From Dyella japonica A8 (GTDB lineage Bacteria > Pseudomonadota > Gammaproteobacteria > Xanthomonadales > Rhodanobacteraceae): a stretch of DNA of 64,000 nt. Under the pieces are notes generated by a model. The model was not told where the DNA came from and did not search any database. It saw nothing but the letters and a program-made list of their open reading frames with translations. Of this stretch, positions 26,033-35,273 are shown one piece after another (position 1 is the stretch's first letter; each line of letters begins with the position of its first letter). Position numbers and translations under genes: made by a program. The stretch covers positions 1,364,001 through 1,428,000 of the forward strand of contig NZ_CP008884.1 in assembly GCF_000725385.1 (NCBI RefSeq), given 5' to 3'.

Positions 26033-26802
26033 GCGCGACGACACGTTCCGAAAACATCGTAGTGCGTTCGCTATCGCAGATCGGCGACTGCGGGCTGTTC
26101 CTCCTGCGCATGCTTGCCGCCGTGCCCAGCAGCCTGCGCCACTGGCGCGAAACGGTGCGGCAGCTGTGGTTCGTCGGGGCGATGAGCCTGATCATCATCA
26201 TGGTCTGCGGCCTGTTCGTGGGCATGGTGCTGGGCCTGCAGCTGTACGACGTGCTGTCGATCTTCGGCGGCACGTCGGCGACCGGCACGGTGGTGGCCAT
26301 CGCCATCTACCGCGAACTTGGGCCGGTGGTCACCGCCTTGCTTTTCGCCGGTCGTGCCGGCACCTCGGTTACCGCCGAGATCGGCCTGATGCGCGCCACC
26401 GACCAGATCGCCGCCATGGAAATGATGGCGGTGGACCCCATCGCTTACGTGGCCGTGCCGCGCTTCCTTGCCGGTGTGATCGCCATGCCCCTGCTGACCT
26501 GCGTGTTCTGCGCGCTGGGCATCTTCGGCGGCCACCTGGTGGGTGTGACGTGGCTGGGCATCGACAACGGCACCTTCTGGTCGAACATGACCGCCACCGT
26601 CGAGGTGGTGAAGGACGTGATCAACGGCGTGGTCTGGAAGAGCGTCGTGTTCGGCACGGTGGTGTCGCTGATCGCCGTGTTCCAGGGCTACACCACGCCG
26701 CCGACCAGCGAGGGCGTCGCCTACGCGACCACGCGCACCGTCGTCGCTTCGTCCATCGCCATCCTGGCGCTGGACTTCGTGCTCACCGCCTTCCTGATGT
26801 GA
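26029..26802 (+). CDS. mlaE: Mla transporter permease subunit
   Basis: MlaE is the permease of the lipid transporter, with an N-terminal amphipathic region and five membrane helices. The 257-residue product contains the typical GLFVGMVLGLQLYDVL, YRELGPVVTALLFAGRAGTSVTAEI split by conserved residues, and GYTTPPTSEGVAYATTRTVV. It overlaps mlaF by 4 nt. Its partner mlaD begins 46 nt downstream. Confidence 0.95.
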   Translation: MSATTRSENIVVRSLSQIGDCGLFLLRMLAAVPSSLRHWRETVRQLWFVGAMSLIIIMVCGLFVGMVLGLQLYDVLSIFGGTSATGTVVAIAIYRELGPVVTALLFAGRAGTSVTAEIGLMRATDQIAAMEMMAVDPIAYVAVPRFLAGVIAMPLLTCVFCALGIFGGHLVGVTWLGIDNGTFWSNMTATVEVVKDVINGVVWKSVVFGTVVSLIAVFQGYTTPPTSEGVAYATTRTVVASSIAILALDFVLTAFLM

Positions 26803-26848
26803 GCGCCTCAATGACCGTATCCATCCACTTTTCCATGAGGATCGTGCC

Positions 26849-27712
26849 GTGAGCCAGAGACAATCCTATGCCGTCGGCACCGGCCTGTTCATCGTGCTCG
26901 GCTTTGCCGCGCTGGGTTACCTCGCCACGCAGACCACGTCGGTGGCCAACACCAGCCGCGGTCCGAGCTACATCGTCGAGGCGCATTTCGCCAACATCGG
27001 CCAGCTGAAGGAGCGTGCGCCGGTGAAGGTGGCCGGTGTGCGCGTCGGCCAGGTGCAGTCGATCGTGCTCGATCCGGGCAAGGAGACGGCCGACGTGAAG
27101 CTGGCCATCGACAAGCGTTACGACCAGATTCCCGACAACTCGGTGGCCACCATCTTCACCAGCGGCCTGCTGGGTGATCAGTACGTGGGCCTGCAGTACG
27201 GCAATTCGAAGAAGAGTCTCACCGACGGTGGCACGCTGGCGCTCACGCGTCCGGCCCAGCAGCTGGAGGAAATGCTCGGCAAGTTCTTCGGCGCCGGCGG
27301 CGTGGCGGACAACCTGGGCGGCAGCTATGTGGTCAAGGGCCGCTTCACCAACGTCGGTTCGCTGTCGGTGGGCGCCCCGGTCAAGATGGCCGGCGTGGCC
27401 ATCGGCACGGTCCAGTCGGTGGTGGCTGACCCGGTCAAGCTCGATGCCGAGGTGAGCCTGGCCATCGACAAGCGCTACAACCAGATTCCGGACGATTCGG
27501 CCGCCGCCGTGTTCACCAGTGGTTTGATCGGCACCCAGTACGTTGCCATCCAGCCCGGCGGCTCGCCGGACATGCTCAAGAACGGCGATGAGCTGGTATT
27601 GACCCAGTCGGCCCTGCAGATCGAAGACCTGATCGGCAAGTTCCTCGTCAGCGGCTCGTCCTCTGACAAGAAGCCCGCCGACGCCGGCAAGACCGACAGC
27701 GGCAAGCATTGA
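26849..27712 (+). CDS. mlaD: MlaD-type MCE lipid-binding protein with two MCE domains
   Basis: MlaD forms the periplasmic lipid-binding ring of the MlaFEDB complex. An N-terminal membrane anchor (residues 9-28) is followed by an MCE domain at about 41-118 and a second at about 160-238. E. coli MlaD is 183 residues with one. Paired blocks make the duplication plain: APVKVAGVRVGQVQSIVLDP and APVKMAGVAIGTVQSVVADP; LAIDKRYDQIPDNS and LAIDKRYNQIPDDS. Even the helical segments after each domain (EEMLGKFFGAG, EDLIGKFLVSG) repeat. The GTG at 26849 is the only start near the anchor, with GAGG upstream. A two-tiered ring or a longer channel is possible; that is inference. Confidence 0.9.
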   Translation: MSQRQSYAVGTGLFIVLGFAALGYLATQTTSVANTSRGPSYIVEAHFANIGQLKERAPVKVAGVRVGQVQSIVLDPGKETADVKLAIDKRYDQIPDNSVATIFTSGLLGDQYVGLQYGNSKKSLTDGGTLALTRPAQQLEEMLGKFFGAGGVADNLGGSYVVKGRFTNVGSLSVGAPVKMAGVAIGTVQSVVADPVKLDAEVSLAIDKRYNQIPDDSAAAVFTSGLIGTQYVAIQPGGSPDMLKNGDELVLTQSALQIEDLIGKFLVSGSSSDKKPADAGKTDSGKH

Positions 27713-27765
27713 ACCGGCGCATCGCGTACCGATATTCCAACGACATGTCTTCCAGGAGTTTCCCC

Positions 27766-28449
27766 ATGTTGCGCAGTTTGGCCATTGCCACCGCCATCGC
27801 CTTCGGCAGCGTGATCGCCGCTCCCGTGCTCGCGCAGGACGCCGCGCAGAGCGACGCCTCGCAGCAGACGCCGGTGCAGGTCGTGCAGGCGGTGACCGAC
27901 GGTCTTTCCAAGGCGATCGACGGCCATCAGCAGGAGCTGAAGAACAACCACGAAAAGCTGATCGGCGTGATCGACAGCGTGTTCCTGCCGCACTTCGACA
28001 TCGATTACGCGTCGATCCTGGTGCTGGGCCAGCACGCCCGTGAAGCGACGCCCGAGCAGCGCGCGCGCTTCGCCAAGGCGTTCTACAACTCCATCACCCA
28101 TCGTTACGCCGAAGGCCTGCTCGACTACACCAAGGGTCGCGTGAAGGTGCTGCCGTTCTCCGGCGACCTCAACGACAAGCGCACCATCGTGCGCAGCCAG
28201 GTGGTGATGGACGATGGCAAGACGGTGGCCGTCGATTACGCCTTCCGCAAGGACAAGGCGGGCAACTGGAAGGCCTATGATGTGATCATCGAAGGCATTT
28301 CCTACATCACCAACTACCGCAACCAGGTGGATGCCGAGATCCGCAAGGTCGGCATCGACAAGCTGACCAGCAACCTGGAAACCCAGGGTGATCAGGCCCT
28401 GAAGGAAATGGAGCAGGACACCAAGGGTCAGCCGGGCGCCAAGCCGTGA
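27766..28449 (+). CDS. mlaC: Periplasmic phospholipid-binding protein MlaC
   Basis: MlaC shuttles phospholipids across the periplasm between the MlaA-porin complex and MlaFEDB. The 227-residue protein has a signal peptide (MLRSLAIATAIAFG, cleavage after VLAQ or nearby) and the Ttg2D/MlaC domain with LPHFDIDYASILVLG and the VDYAFRK block. The ATG at 27766 has AGGAG 7 nt upstream, so the in-frame TTG at 27709 is not used. Its stop overlaps the mlaB GTG start. Confidence 0.93.
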   Translation: MLRSLAIATAIAFGSVIAAPVLAQDAAQSDASQQTPVQVVQAVTDGLSKAIDGHQQELKNNHEKLIGVIDSVFLPHFDIDYASILVLGQHAREATPEQRARFAKAFYNSITHRYAEGLLDYTKGRVKVLPFSGDLNDKRTIVRSQVVMDDGKTVAVDYAFRKDKAGNWKAYDVIIEGISYITNYRNQVDAEIRKVGIDKLTSNLETQGDQALKEMEQDTKGQPGAKP

Positions 28450-28751
28450 ATGCCGTGCCGGCAGCCGTGCGCATCGACGAGCCCACAGCGGGCAGCGTTC
28501 GCGTGGCTGGTGAGCTGACCTTCGGCAATGCCGCCGCGGCGCTTCAGGCGATCGGTGCGGCTGTGGCGCGCGATGGCCGCTCCGTGCTCGACCTGTCGGG
28601 TATCACCCGCAGCGACAGCGCGGGCCTGGCCTGCGTGCTGGCGGTACTGGCACAGTCGGCCGAGCGGGGACGCCGGCTCAGCGTGAACCACATGCCCGAG
28701 GGCATGCGCCTGCTGGCCAGCGTGTGCGAGGTCGAGGGCCTGATGGCCTGA
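28446..28751 (+). CDS. mlaB: STAS-domain Mla accessory protein
   Basis: MlaB is a cytoplasmic STAS-domain protein that binds MlaF and is needed for transporter assembly and activity. The 101-residue product has the STAS core: LTFGNAAAALQAI, VLDLSGITRSDSAGLACVLAVL, with the conserved Ser-Asp-Ser, and a C-terminal helix. The GTG at 28446 overlaps the mlaC stop (GTGA), so coupled translation is likely. It is the last gene of mlaFEDCB and is followed by a terminator. Confidence 0.92.
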   Translation: MNAVPAAVRIDEPTAGSVRVAGELTFGNAAAALQAIGAAVARDGRSVLDLSGITRSDSAGLACVLAVLAQSAERGRRLSVNHMPEGMRLLASVCEVEGLMA

Positions 28752-28775
28752 CCGCTCGCGCTATTGCCTGACAGC

Positions 28776-28807
28776 AAAAAGGGGCCTTTCGGCCCCTTTG
28801 TTTTTTG
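28776..28807. terminator. intrinsic terminator between mlaB and mlaA
   Basis: AAAGGGGCC pairs with GGCCCCTTT around a TTTC loop, with an A-run before it and TTTTTT just after. It separates the convergent mlaFEDCB and mlaA transcripts and can act in either direction. Confidence 0.9.
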
Positions 28808-28822
28808 CGCGGGAAACGTGCC

Positions 28823-29683
28823 TCAATTCTTCTTGGGCTCGGCCGGTGCAGGCTGGTTGTCGTTTGCCTGGGGCTTTTTCTCCGTGTTTTCCCACTTCTG
28901 CTGTTCTTCCAGCAGCTGGTCGGGATCGAAGCTCTTGTCCTTCAGGCCTTGCATCTGCTCGATCACGTCTTCCGGCGGGTTGCCGTCATAGATCTGGTAG
29001 ATGCGCTGCTGGCGGTACGCGTCGCGGATGAAGGCGTACGGGTCGTAGGCCGAGTTGAGGAAGCTTTCCGCGTCGATGGCGCTGGAGCGGATGGTCACCA
29101 GATACATCAGCTCAGGCAGGTACTGCTGGCCGTATTCGTAGTGGTTGTTCCGGCTGAAGTAGCTGATCGGGTCGAAGAAGTAGCCGTCCACCGGTACGCG
29201 CCAGAAGTCGCGCCCCGTGGTGGGGCCGAACAGCGGGACGACCAGGTACGGGCCGTCCGGCACGCCCCAGCGCGCCAGGGTGATGCCGAAGTCGGTTTCC
29301 TTCAGCGGGATGCCCAGCTGGCTGGCCGGATCGAAGAAGCCGCCGATGCCCAGCGTCAGGTTGACGATGAAGCGGCCGCTGCCCTGCAGGGCTTCTTTCG
29401 GGCGCGCCTGCAGCAGGTCGTTCGCCACCGAGATCGGCATGTGGATGTTGGTGAAGAAGTCGCTCACGCAACGCCGGATGGTCGGATTGGTCACCTTGCG
29501 GTAACCCACGGCCACCGGGCGGATGACGGCCTTGTCCAACGAGTCGTTGAAGGCGTAAACCTTGCGGTTCATCTTCTCGTACGGGTCGTCGGTACGGGGC
29601 TTGGCGATCGTGCAGCCGGCGAGCAGTGCGATGGCCACCAGGGGCAGGCTGCGCATGACAAGTGAGCGGAGGGCGGACGGCAT
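28823..29683 (-). CDS. mlaA: Mla outer-membrane lipoprotein MlaA (VacJ)
   Basis: MlaA sits in the outer membrane with porins and removes phospholipids from the outer leaflet, passing them to MlaC. The 286-residue product has a lipoprotein signal peptide ([13 protein letters not shown], lipobox Cys at residue 24 from 29683) and the MlaA domain: [15 protein letters not shown], the [19 protein letters not shown] block and [24 protein letters not shown] Gln/Pro/Lys-rich tail ends the protein. The start could also be the ATG at 29656; neither has a good Shine-Dalgarno sequence. It is convergent with mlaFEDCB and divergent from rpoZ. Confidence 0.93.
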   Translation of the reverse strand: MPSALRSLVMRSLPLVAIALLAGCTIAKPRTDDPYEKMNRKVYAFNDSLDKAVIRPVAVGYRKVTNPTIRRCVSDFFTNIHMPISVANDLLQARPKEALQGSGRFIVNLTLGIGGFFDPASQLGIPLKETDFGITLARWGVPDGPYLVVPLFGPTTGRDFWRVPVDGYFFDPISYFSRNNHYEYGQQYLPELMYLVTIRSSAIDAESFLNSAYDPYAFIRDAYRQQRIYQIYDGNPPEDVIEQMQGLKDKSFDPDQLLEEQQKWENTEKKPQANDNQPAPAEPKKN

Positions 29684-29712
29684 GAAGGCGACTGTCCCAA
29701 GGGGCTGGAGGG

Positions 29713-29728
29713 AGTACAATATTGTACT
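29713..29728. promoter_or_regulatory. 16-bp perfect palindrome upstream of mlaA
   Basis: AGTACAATATTGTACT lies 30 nt upstream of the mlaA start and on the far side of the rpoZ promoter region. Its size and symmetry fit an operator for a dimeric regulator. The GTAC half-sites recall LexA-like boxes of Xanthomonads, but the regulator is not identified. Confidence 0.5.
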
Positions 29729-29884
29729 GTCGGGTTTTTTATTATGTACAGGCCCCATAAGTCTATGGGGTCAGGCTGCAGGCCGCGTGAACCGTGCATC
29801 ATAAGCTTTGCTGCATTGCCAGCAAAGCCCGCGCTGGCTACACTGACAGGTGATAAGTCGCTTTATTCTCTAAGGATTTCAGTA

Positions 29885-30175
29885 ATGGCCCGCATTACCG
29901 TCGAAGACTGCCTGCAGGTGGTCGACAACCGCTTCGAACTGGTGCTGATGGCGACCAAGCGCGCCCGCCAGCTCGCCAAGGGTGCCGAGCCGGCAGTCCA
30001 TCCCGATCATGACAAGCCGACGGTGCTCGCCCTGCGCGAAATCGCCGATCGCCGTATCGACCAGGCCACCATCGACGAGATCGACAAGGCCGAGCGCGAG
30101 CGCGCCGAGCGCGAGGCGCTGGAGTGGGCCGCCGCCGAAGTGGACGACGACCTCTCCAAGGGCGGAGACGACTGA
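29885..30175 (+). CDS. rpoZ: DNA-directed RNA polymerase omega subunit
   Basis: Omega helps fold the beta' subunit and is needed for one of the two ppGpp-binding sites of RNA polymerase. The 96-residue product has the family start [28 protein letters not shown] split across conserved residues, the [11 protein letters not shown] block and an acidic C-terminal tail. It is followed 133 nt downstream by spoT, the ppGpp synthetase/hydrolase, an order common in gammaproteobacteria. Confidence 0.95.
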   Translation: MARITVEDCLQVVDNRFELVLMATKRARQLAKGAEPAVHPDHDKPTVLALREIADRRIDQATIDEIDKAERERAEREALEWAAAEVDDDLSKGGDD

Positions 30176-30308
30176 TGGAAGGCGGCGGCTGTAGCCAGCA
30201 ACGTCGCGGCGCCGGCTTGTCCGGCGCTTTGCGCTGCGGGCTTGATGCCGCCAACCTCGCGCCACTCAAGCGCAGCGAGGCGGTCGCCTGAGCGGGGACC
30301 GAACATCC

Positions 30309-32474
30309 ATGCCGGCCGTCACGGACTCCACCCCTCTGGATACGTCGACGCTGCCCCCGTACGTGCTGGCCCTGAAGGAGCGCGTGGCCTACCTGCCCGA
30401 GTCGCAGGTCGCCCGCGTGATCCGCGCCTACGAAGTGGGCGCCGTGGCGCACGAAGGGCAGGCTCGCAAGAGCGGTGAGCCCTACATCACGCATCCCGTC
30501 GCTGTGGCCGGCATCCTGGCCGAGCTGGGCATGGACGCCGAGACCATCATCGCGGCGATCCTGCACGACACGCTGGAAGACACCTCGCTGAGCCGTGCCG
30601 AGCTCGCCGGCGAGTTCGGCGAGACCGTGGCCGAACTGGTCGACGGCGTCACCAAGCTGGACAAGATGAGCTTCTCCAGCCGGCAGGAGGCGGATGCCGA
30701 GAGCTTCCGCAAGATGCTGCTGGCGATGGCGCGCGACCTGCGCGTCATCCTGATCAAGCTGGCCGACCGCCTGCACAACATGCGTACGCTGGGCGCGAAA
30801 GATGCGCCGTCGCGCCGCCGCATCGCGCGCGAAACGCTGGAAATCTACGCACCCATCGCCCAGCGCCTGGGCATGAACAAGTTCAAGGCGGAGCTGCAGG
30901 ATCTGGGCTTCCGCGCGCTGCATCCGGACCGCTACCGCGTGATCAGCGAGCGCATCCGCGCCGCGCTGGGCAATCGCCGCGAAGCGATGGGCAAGATCGA
31001 AGCCGCACTGTCCACGCGCCTGACCGCCGACCACATCACCGCGAAGGTGGTGGGGCGGATCAAGTCGCCGTGGAGCATCTATTCGAAGATGCGCAACGAG
31101 CACAAGAGCTTCGCGCAGCTGATGGACGTCTACGGCTTTCGCGTGGTGGTCGACTCGGCCATGAGTTGCTACATGGCGTTGGGCGCGGTGCACGGGCTCT
31201 ACAAGCCGGTGGATCGTCGCTTCAAGGATTTCATCGCCATTCCCAAGGCCAATGGCTACCAGTCGCTGCACACCGTGCTGCTGGGGCCGTTCGGTGCGCC
31301 CATCGAGGTGCAGGTCCGCACGGCGGAGATGGATTCGGTGGCCGAGCGCGGCGTCGCCGCGCACTGGGCCTACAAGACCGACTCCGGTCCGGCCAACAGC
31401 GCGCAGGCCCGTGCCCGCGAATGGCTGTCGTCGCTGGCGGACAGCCAGGCCAATACCGTTTCGTCGTCCGAGTTCATCGAGAACGTCAAGATCGACCTGT
31501 TCCCGGACGAGGTCTACCTGTTCACGCCGCGCGGCGACATCCTTGCGCTGCCGCGCAATGCCACCGCGCTCGACTTTGCCTATGCCGTGCATACCGACGT
31601 AGGCGACCACGCGGTGGCGGCGCGTGTGGACAAGAAGCTGGTGCCGTTGCGCACGCGCCTTGAGTCGGGTCAGCTGGTGGAGATCATCACCGCGCCGTCG
31701 GCGGTGCCGAACCCGGCCTGGCTGGAGTCGGTGGTCACCGGCAAGGCGCGCACGGCGATCCGCCAGTACCTGAAGCACCTGCAGCACGAGGATGCCGTGG
31801 ACTTCGGCCACCGCATGCTCGATCGCGCACTCGATGCGCTGGGTACCAGCCTCGATGCGATCCCGCCGGCCGTGCTGGATCGTTTCCTTGAAACGTCCAA
31901 GCTCAAACGCCTCGAAGAGTTGCTCTCTGATATCGCCCTGGGCAATCGCATTCCGCACCTGGTGGCCAGCCAGCTGGTCGCGGCGCGCGGCAAGAAATCC
32001 TCCGAGGTGCAGCAGGCGACGCACGCCATGGAGAAGATCCGCATTACCGGTGCGGAGCGCGGCGTCCTCAGCTTCAGCAATTGCTGTCATCCGCTGCCGG
32101 GCGACGAGATCATCGGTTACCTCTCCTCGGGTAAGGGCATTGTCGTCCATCGCGTCGAATGCCCGAACGTGGTGGAGCTGCGCAAGTCGCCCGAGCGTTG
32201 CGTGGCGATCGAGTGGGATCGCGACGTGCAGGGCGATTACCGCGCCGAGCTGCGCATCGAGGTCATCAACCGTCCGGGCGTGCTTGCCACCGTGGCAGCT
32301 GCCATCGCGGCGGCCAACTCGAACATCGAGAACGTGGAATACGTCGAGCGCGATGCCGCCGCCGCCACGTTGTTGTTCGCGCTCGAAGTGAAGAATCGCA
32401 AGCACCTGGCCGATGTGATTCGCCGCGTGCGCCGTACCGGCGTGGTGAGCGGCGCCTACCGCTATCCGCTGTAA
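30309..32474 (+). CDS. spoT: Bifunctional (p)ppGpp synthetase/hydrolase SpoT
   Basis: SpoT makes and degrades the stringent-response nucleotide (p)ppGpp. The 721-residue product has, in order, the HD hydrolase domain with HDTLED at 86-91 intact (hydrolase active), the synthetase domain with DVYGFRVVV and YQSLHT near residues 275-320, a TGS domain (VYLFTPRGDILALP), a zinc-finger/helical region (NCCHPLPGDEIIGY) and a C-terminal ACT domain (RAELRIEVINRPGVLA). It pairs with rpoZ. No separate relA is in the window. GGGGA precedes the ATG. Confidence 0.95.
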   Translation: MPAVTDSTPLDTSTLPPYVLALKERVAYLPESQVARVIRAYEVGAVAHEGQARKSGEPYITHPVAVAGILAELGMDAETIIAAILHDTLEDTSLSRAELAGEFGETVAELVDGVTKLDKMSFSSRQEADAESFRKMLLAMARDLRVILIKLADRLHNMRTLGAKDAPSRRRIARETLEIYAPIAQRLGMNKFKAELQDLGFRALHPDRYRVISERIRAALGNRREAMGKIEAALSTRLTADHITAKVVGRIKSPWSIYSKMRNEHKSFAQLMDVYGFRVVVDSAMSCYMALGAVHGLYKPVDRRFKDFIAIPKANGYQSLHTVLLGPFGAPIEVQVRTAEMDSVAERGVAAHWAYKTDSGPANSAQARAREWLSSLADSQANTVSSSEFIENVKIDLFPDEVYLFTPRGDILALPRNATALDFAYAVHTDVGDHAVAARVDKKLVPLRTRLESGQLVEIITAPSAVPNPAWLESVVTGKARTAIRQYLKHLQHEDAVDFGHRMLDRALDALGTSLDAIPPAVLDRFLETSKLKRLEELLSDIALGNRIPHLVASQLVAARGKKSSEVQQATHAMEKIRITGAERGVLSFSNCCHPLPGDEIIGYLSSGKGIVVHRVECPNVVELRKSPERCVAIEWDRDVQGDYRAELRIEVINRPGVLATVAAAIAAANSNIENVEYVERDAAAATLLFALEVKNRKHLADVIRRVRRTGVVSGAYRYPL

Positions 32475-32484
32475 GGCGAGAAGT

Positions 32485-32548
32485 GAGTGAAGAGGAGTGA
32501 GAAGTGAGAGAAAGGCCCAGCCCTCTCACTTCTCACTCCTCTTCACTC
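32485..32548. repeat. 26-bp perfect inverted repeat of GA/CT-rich sequence after spoT
   Basis: The arm 32485-32510 (starts GAGTGAAGAGGAGTGAG) is perfectly inverted at 32523-32548, with a 12-nt loop. It sits 10 nt after the spoT stop and 48 nt before ridA. A degenerate relative occurs at 38183-38245 after gltA. No T-run follows. Confidence 0.92.
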
Positions 32549-32595
32549 GTTTCTGGTTTTAGACTGTCGCGTCTGAGCAACCACGAGGCTTCCCC

Positions 32596-32979
32596 ATGTC
32601 CCGCACCATCATCACTACCGACAAGGCGCCGGCCGCCATTGGCCCTTACTCGCAGGCCGTGCGCACCGGCAATACCGTGTACTTTTCGGGCCAGATCCCG
32701 CTGGATCCGGCGACCGGCAACATGGTCGAAGGTGACATTGCGCTGCAGGCGCGCCAGGTGTTCGTGAACCTCAAGGCCGTGGCCGAGGCGGCGGGCGGTT
32801 CGCTCGAGAAGATCGTGCGCATCGGCATCTATGTGACCAACCTCGGTCACTTCGCCACCGTCAACGAAATCATGTCCGAGTATTTCAAGGCGCCGTACCC
32901 GGCGCGCTCGACCATCGAGGTATCCGCGCTGCCCAAGCTCGCGTGCATCGAGGTCGATGCCATCATGGTGCTCGACTGA
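32596..32979 (+). CDS. ridA: RidA family enamine/imine deaminase
   Basis: RidA hydrolyses reactive enamine/imine intermediates (such as 2-aminoacrylate) released by PLP enzymes. The 127-residue product has the family hallmarks IGPYSQAVRTGNTVYFSGQIP near residue 15, an Arg for the substrate carboxylate in PYPARSTIEVSALP, and ACIEVDAI at the C-terminus. GAGG precedes the ATG by about 9 nt. It lies between spoT and recG, a common position for this gene. Confidence 0.95.
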   Translation: MSRTIITTDKAPAAIGPYSQAVRTGNTVYFSGQIPLDPATGNMVEGDIALQARQVFVNLKAVAEAAGGSLEKIVRIGIYVTNLGHFATVNEIMSEYFKAPYPARSTIEVSALPKLACIEVDAIMVLD

Positions 32980-33060
32980 TCGAGCCGCACGTTCCACGCC
33001 GGTGACCCGCCCTTCGCGGCGGCCATCGGCCTGGACGGCTCGCCCGGTCAGGCTTCACCG

Positions 33061-35178
33061 ATGCCGCCCTCTCGTGCCAACGCCGCCACGATCCTTTCCG
33101 ACCCTGGCGCGACGCCGGTGTCGTCGCTGCCGGGCGTGGGCCCTGCGCTGGCGGAGACGCTGGCGCGCCTGGGGCTGGAGCGCGTACAGGACCTGTGGTT
33201 CCACTTGCCTTTGCGCTACGAGGACCGCACGCGGGTGACCCCGATCGCCGACCTGCGCCCCGGTGAAAGAGCGCAGGTCGTGGGTGTCATCGACGCCGTC
33301 GAGCGTGGCTTCCGCTACCGCCCCCAGCTGAAAGTCGCCATCAGCGACGACTCGCACCAGACCCTGGTGCTGCGCTTCTTCCACTTCAATCGCAACCAGT
33401 CCGAGCAACTGAAGCCCGGCACGCGGCTGCTGTGCTACGGCGAAGTGCGGCAGGCGGCGCAGGGGCTGGAGATGGTGCATCCGCAATACCAGCGTTTGAG
33501 CGGCGATGAGCCGGCGACGGTGGATGACTTGCTGACGCCGGTCTATCCGACCACGGAAGGCCTGGGCCAGAAGCGACTTGCCGGCGTCATCGCCAAGGCG
33601 CTGGCCCTGTTGCCGCCGGATGCGCAGCTGGAACTGATTCCTGCCGAGCTGTGCGTTGAGCATGGGCTGGCCTCGCTGCGGGAGGCGTTGCTCTACGTGC
33701 ATCGCCCGCCGCCGGATGCCCATCTGGGGCAACTCACCACGGGGCATCATCCCTCCCAGCAGCGGCTGGCCTTCGAAGAGCTGCTGACCCAGCACCTGAG
33801 CCTCAAGCGCATGCGCGCGGCGGTGCGTCGTCGCCATGCGCCACGCCTCACAGGGACGGGCGAGTTGCGCGCGCGGCTGCTCGCAAGCCTTCCCTTTGGC
33901 CTGACGGGGGCGCAGCAGCGGGTCAGCGAGGAGATCGCCAGGGATATTGCCGAACCCAGTCCGATGCTGCGGCTGGTGCAAGGCGATGTTGGCAGCGGCA
34001 AGACCATCGTCGCGGCACTCGCCGCGCTGGCAGCGGTGGAGTCGGGCCAGCAGGTGGCGTTGATGGCGCCCACGGAACTGCTGGCCGAGCAGCACCTGAA
34101 TCATTTCCGCCATTGGCTGACCCCGTTGGGTATCGAAGTGGCGTGGCTGGCCGGCAAGGTGGCCGGCAAGGCTCGTCAGCAGGCGTTGCAGCGTGTGGCC
34201 TCGGGCGCGCACGTCGTGATCGGCACGCACGCATTGATGCAGGAGGGCGTGTCCTTCTCACAGCTGGGCCTGGTGATCGTGGACGAACAGCACCGCTTCG
34301 GTGTGCAGCAGCGGTTGTCCCTGCGCGACAAGGGGGCGGACCACGAGTCGGGTCTGGTGCCACACCAGTTGGTGCTCACCGCCACGCCGATCCCGCGCAC
34401 ACTGGCGATGAGCGCCTACGCGGATCTCGACGTTTCCGCCATCGACGAACTGCCACCCGGCCGCACGCCGGTGCAGACCATCGCGATTTCCAATGCGCGT
34501 CGCTTCGACGTGATCGAGCGCATTCATGTGGCCTGCCTGGAAGGGCGCCAGGCCTATTGGGTGTGCACGCTGATCGAAGAGTCAGAGCAGTTGCGCGCGC
34601 AGGCGGCGGAAGTGGCTCACGCGGAGCTGTCGGCAGCGCTGTCCGACTGCCGTATCGGCCTTGTCCACGGGCGCATGAAGCCCAAGGAAAAGCAGGCCGT
34701 GATGAATGCTTTCAAGGCCGGCGAATTGTCGGTGCTGGTGGCAACCACGGTCATCGAAGTGGGCGTGGACGTACCCAATGCGAGCCTGATGGTGATCGAA
34801 AACAGCGAGCGTCTCGGTCTGGCGCAGCTGCATCAGCTGCGTGGGCGGGTGGGGCGCGGAGCGATCGCCTCCAATTGCGTGCTGCTCTACCAGCCGCCGC
34901 TCGGGCAGTTGGCGCGTGAGCGCCTGCAGGTCATGCGCGACACCAACGATGGCTTCCGCATTGCCGAGAAAGACCTGGAGCTGCGTGGCCCCGGGGAGGT
35001 GCTGGGAACAAGGCAGACCGGTCAATTGAGCTTCCGCATTGCCGATCTCGCGCGGGATGCGCACCTGCTGCCCGCGGTGCAGGTGGTGGGCGCCCGGCTG
35101 TTGGCGCAGCATCCTCGCCAGGCCGAACTGCTCATCACGCGCTGGATCGGCGCGGCCGCCCGCTACGCGCACGCGTAA
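33061..35178 (+). CDS. recG: ATP-dependent DNA helicase RecG
   Basis: RecG reverses stalled replication forks and migrates branched DNA. The 705-residue product has the N-terminal wedge/OB domain (about 20-160), then helicase motifs: Walker A GDVGSGKT (308-315), motif Ia MAPTELLAEQH, motif II DEQHRFG, motif III TATPIPRTL, and motifs IV-VI with ATTVIEVGVDVPNA and QLRGRVGRG. The C-terminal TRG-region GEVLGTRQTGQ is intact. The ATG at 33061 is accepted by family length. Confidence 0.95.
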   Translation: MPPSRANAATILSDPGATPVSSLPGVGPALAETLARLGLERVQDLWFHLPLRYEDRTRVTPIADLRPGERAQVVGVIDAVERGFRYRPQLKVAISDDSHQTLVLRFFHFNRNQSEQLKPGTRLLCYGEVRQAAQGLEMVHPQYQRLSGDEPATVDDLLTPVYPTTEGLGQKRLAGVIAKALALLPPDAQLELIPAELCVEHGLASLREALLYVHRPPPDAHLGQLTTGHHPSQQRLAFEELLTQHLSLKRMRAAVRRRHAPRLTGTGELRARLLASLPFGLTGAQQRVSEEIARDIAEPSPMLRLVQGDVGSGKTIVAALAALAAVESGQQVALMAPTELLAEQHLNHFRHWLTPLGIEVAWLAGKVAGKARQQALQRVASGAHVVIGTHALMQEGVSFSQLGLVIVDEQHRFGVQQRLSLRDKGADHESGLVPHQLVLTATPIPRTLAMSAYADLDVSAIDELPPGRTPVQTIAISNARRFDVIERIHVACLEGRQAYWVCTLIEESEQLRAQAAEVAHAELSAALSDCRIGLVHGRMKPKEKQAVMNAFKAGELSVLVATTVIEVGVDVPNASLMVIENSERLGLAQLHQLRGRVGRGAIASNCVLLYQPPLGQLARERLQVMRDTNDGFRIAEKDLELRGPGEVLGTRQTGQLSFRIADLARDAHLLPAVQVVGARLLAQHPRQAELLITRWIGAAARYAHA

Positions 35179-35273
35179 CCGCGGTTTCATCGGGCCGGCG
35201 CATGCTTTCCGCAAGACTTTGCGCATACGCGGCAAGGCCCTAAGCTAATCCGTCCCCAAGTAGAAAGATCCCT

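Noticed and set aside
29895..32405. An 836-codon open frame antisense to rpoZ and spoT
   Set aside because: It has no recognisable protein character and is the third-position shadow of the spoT gene.
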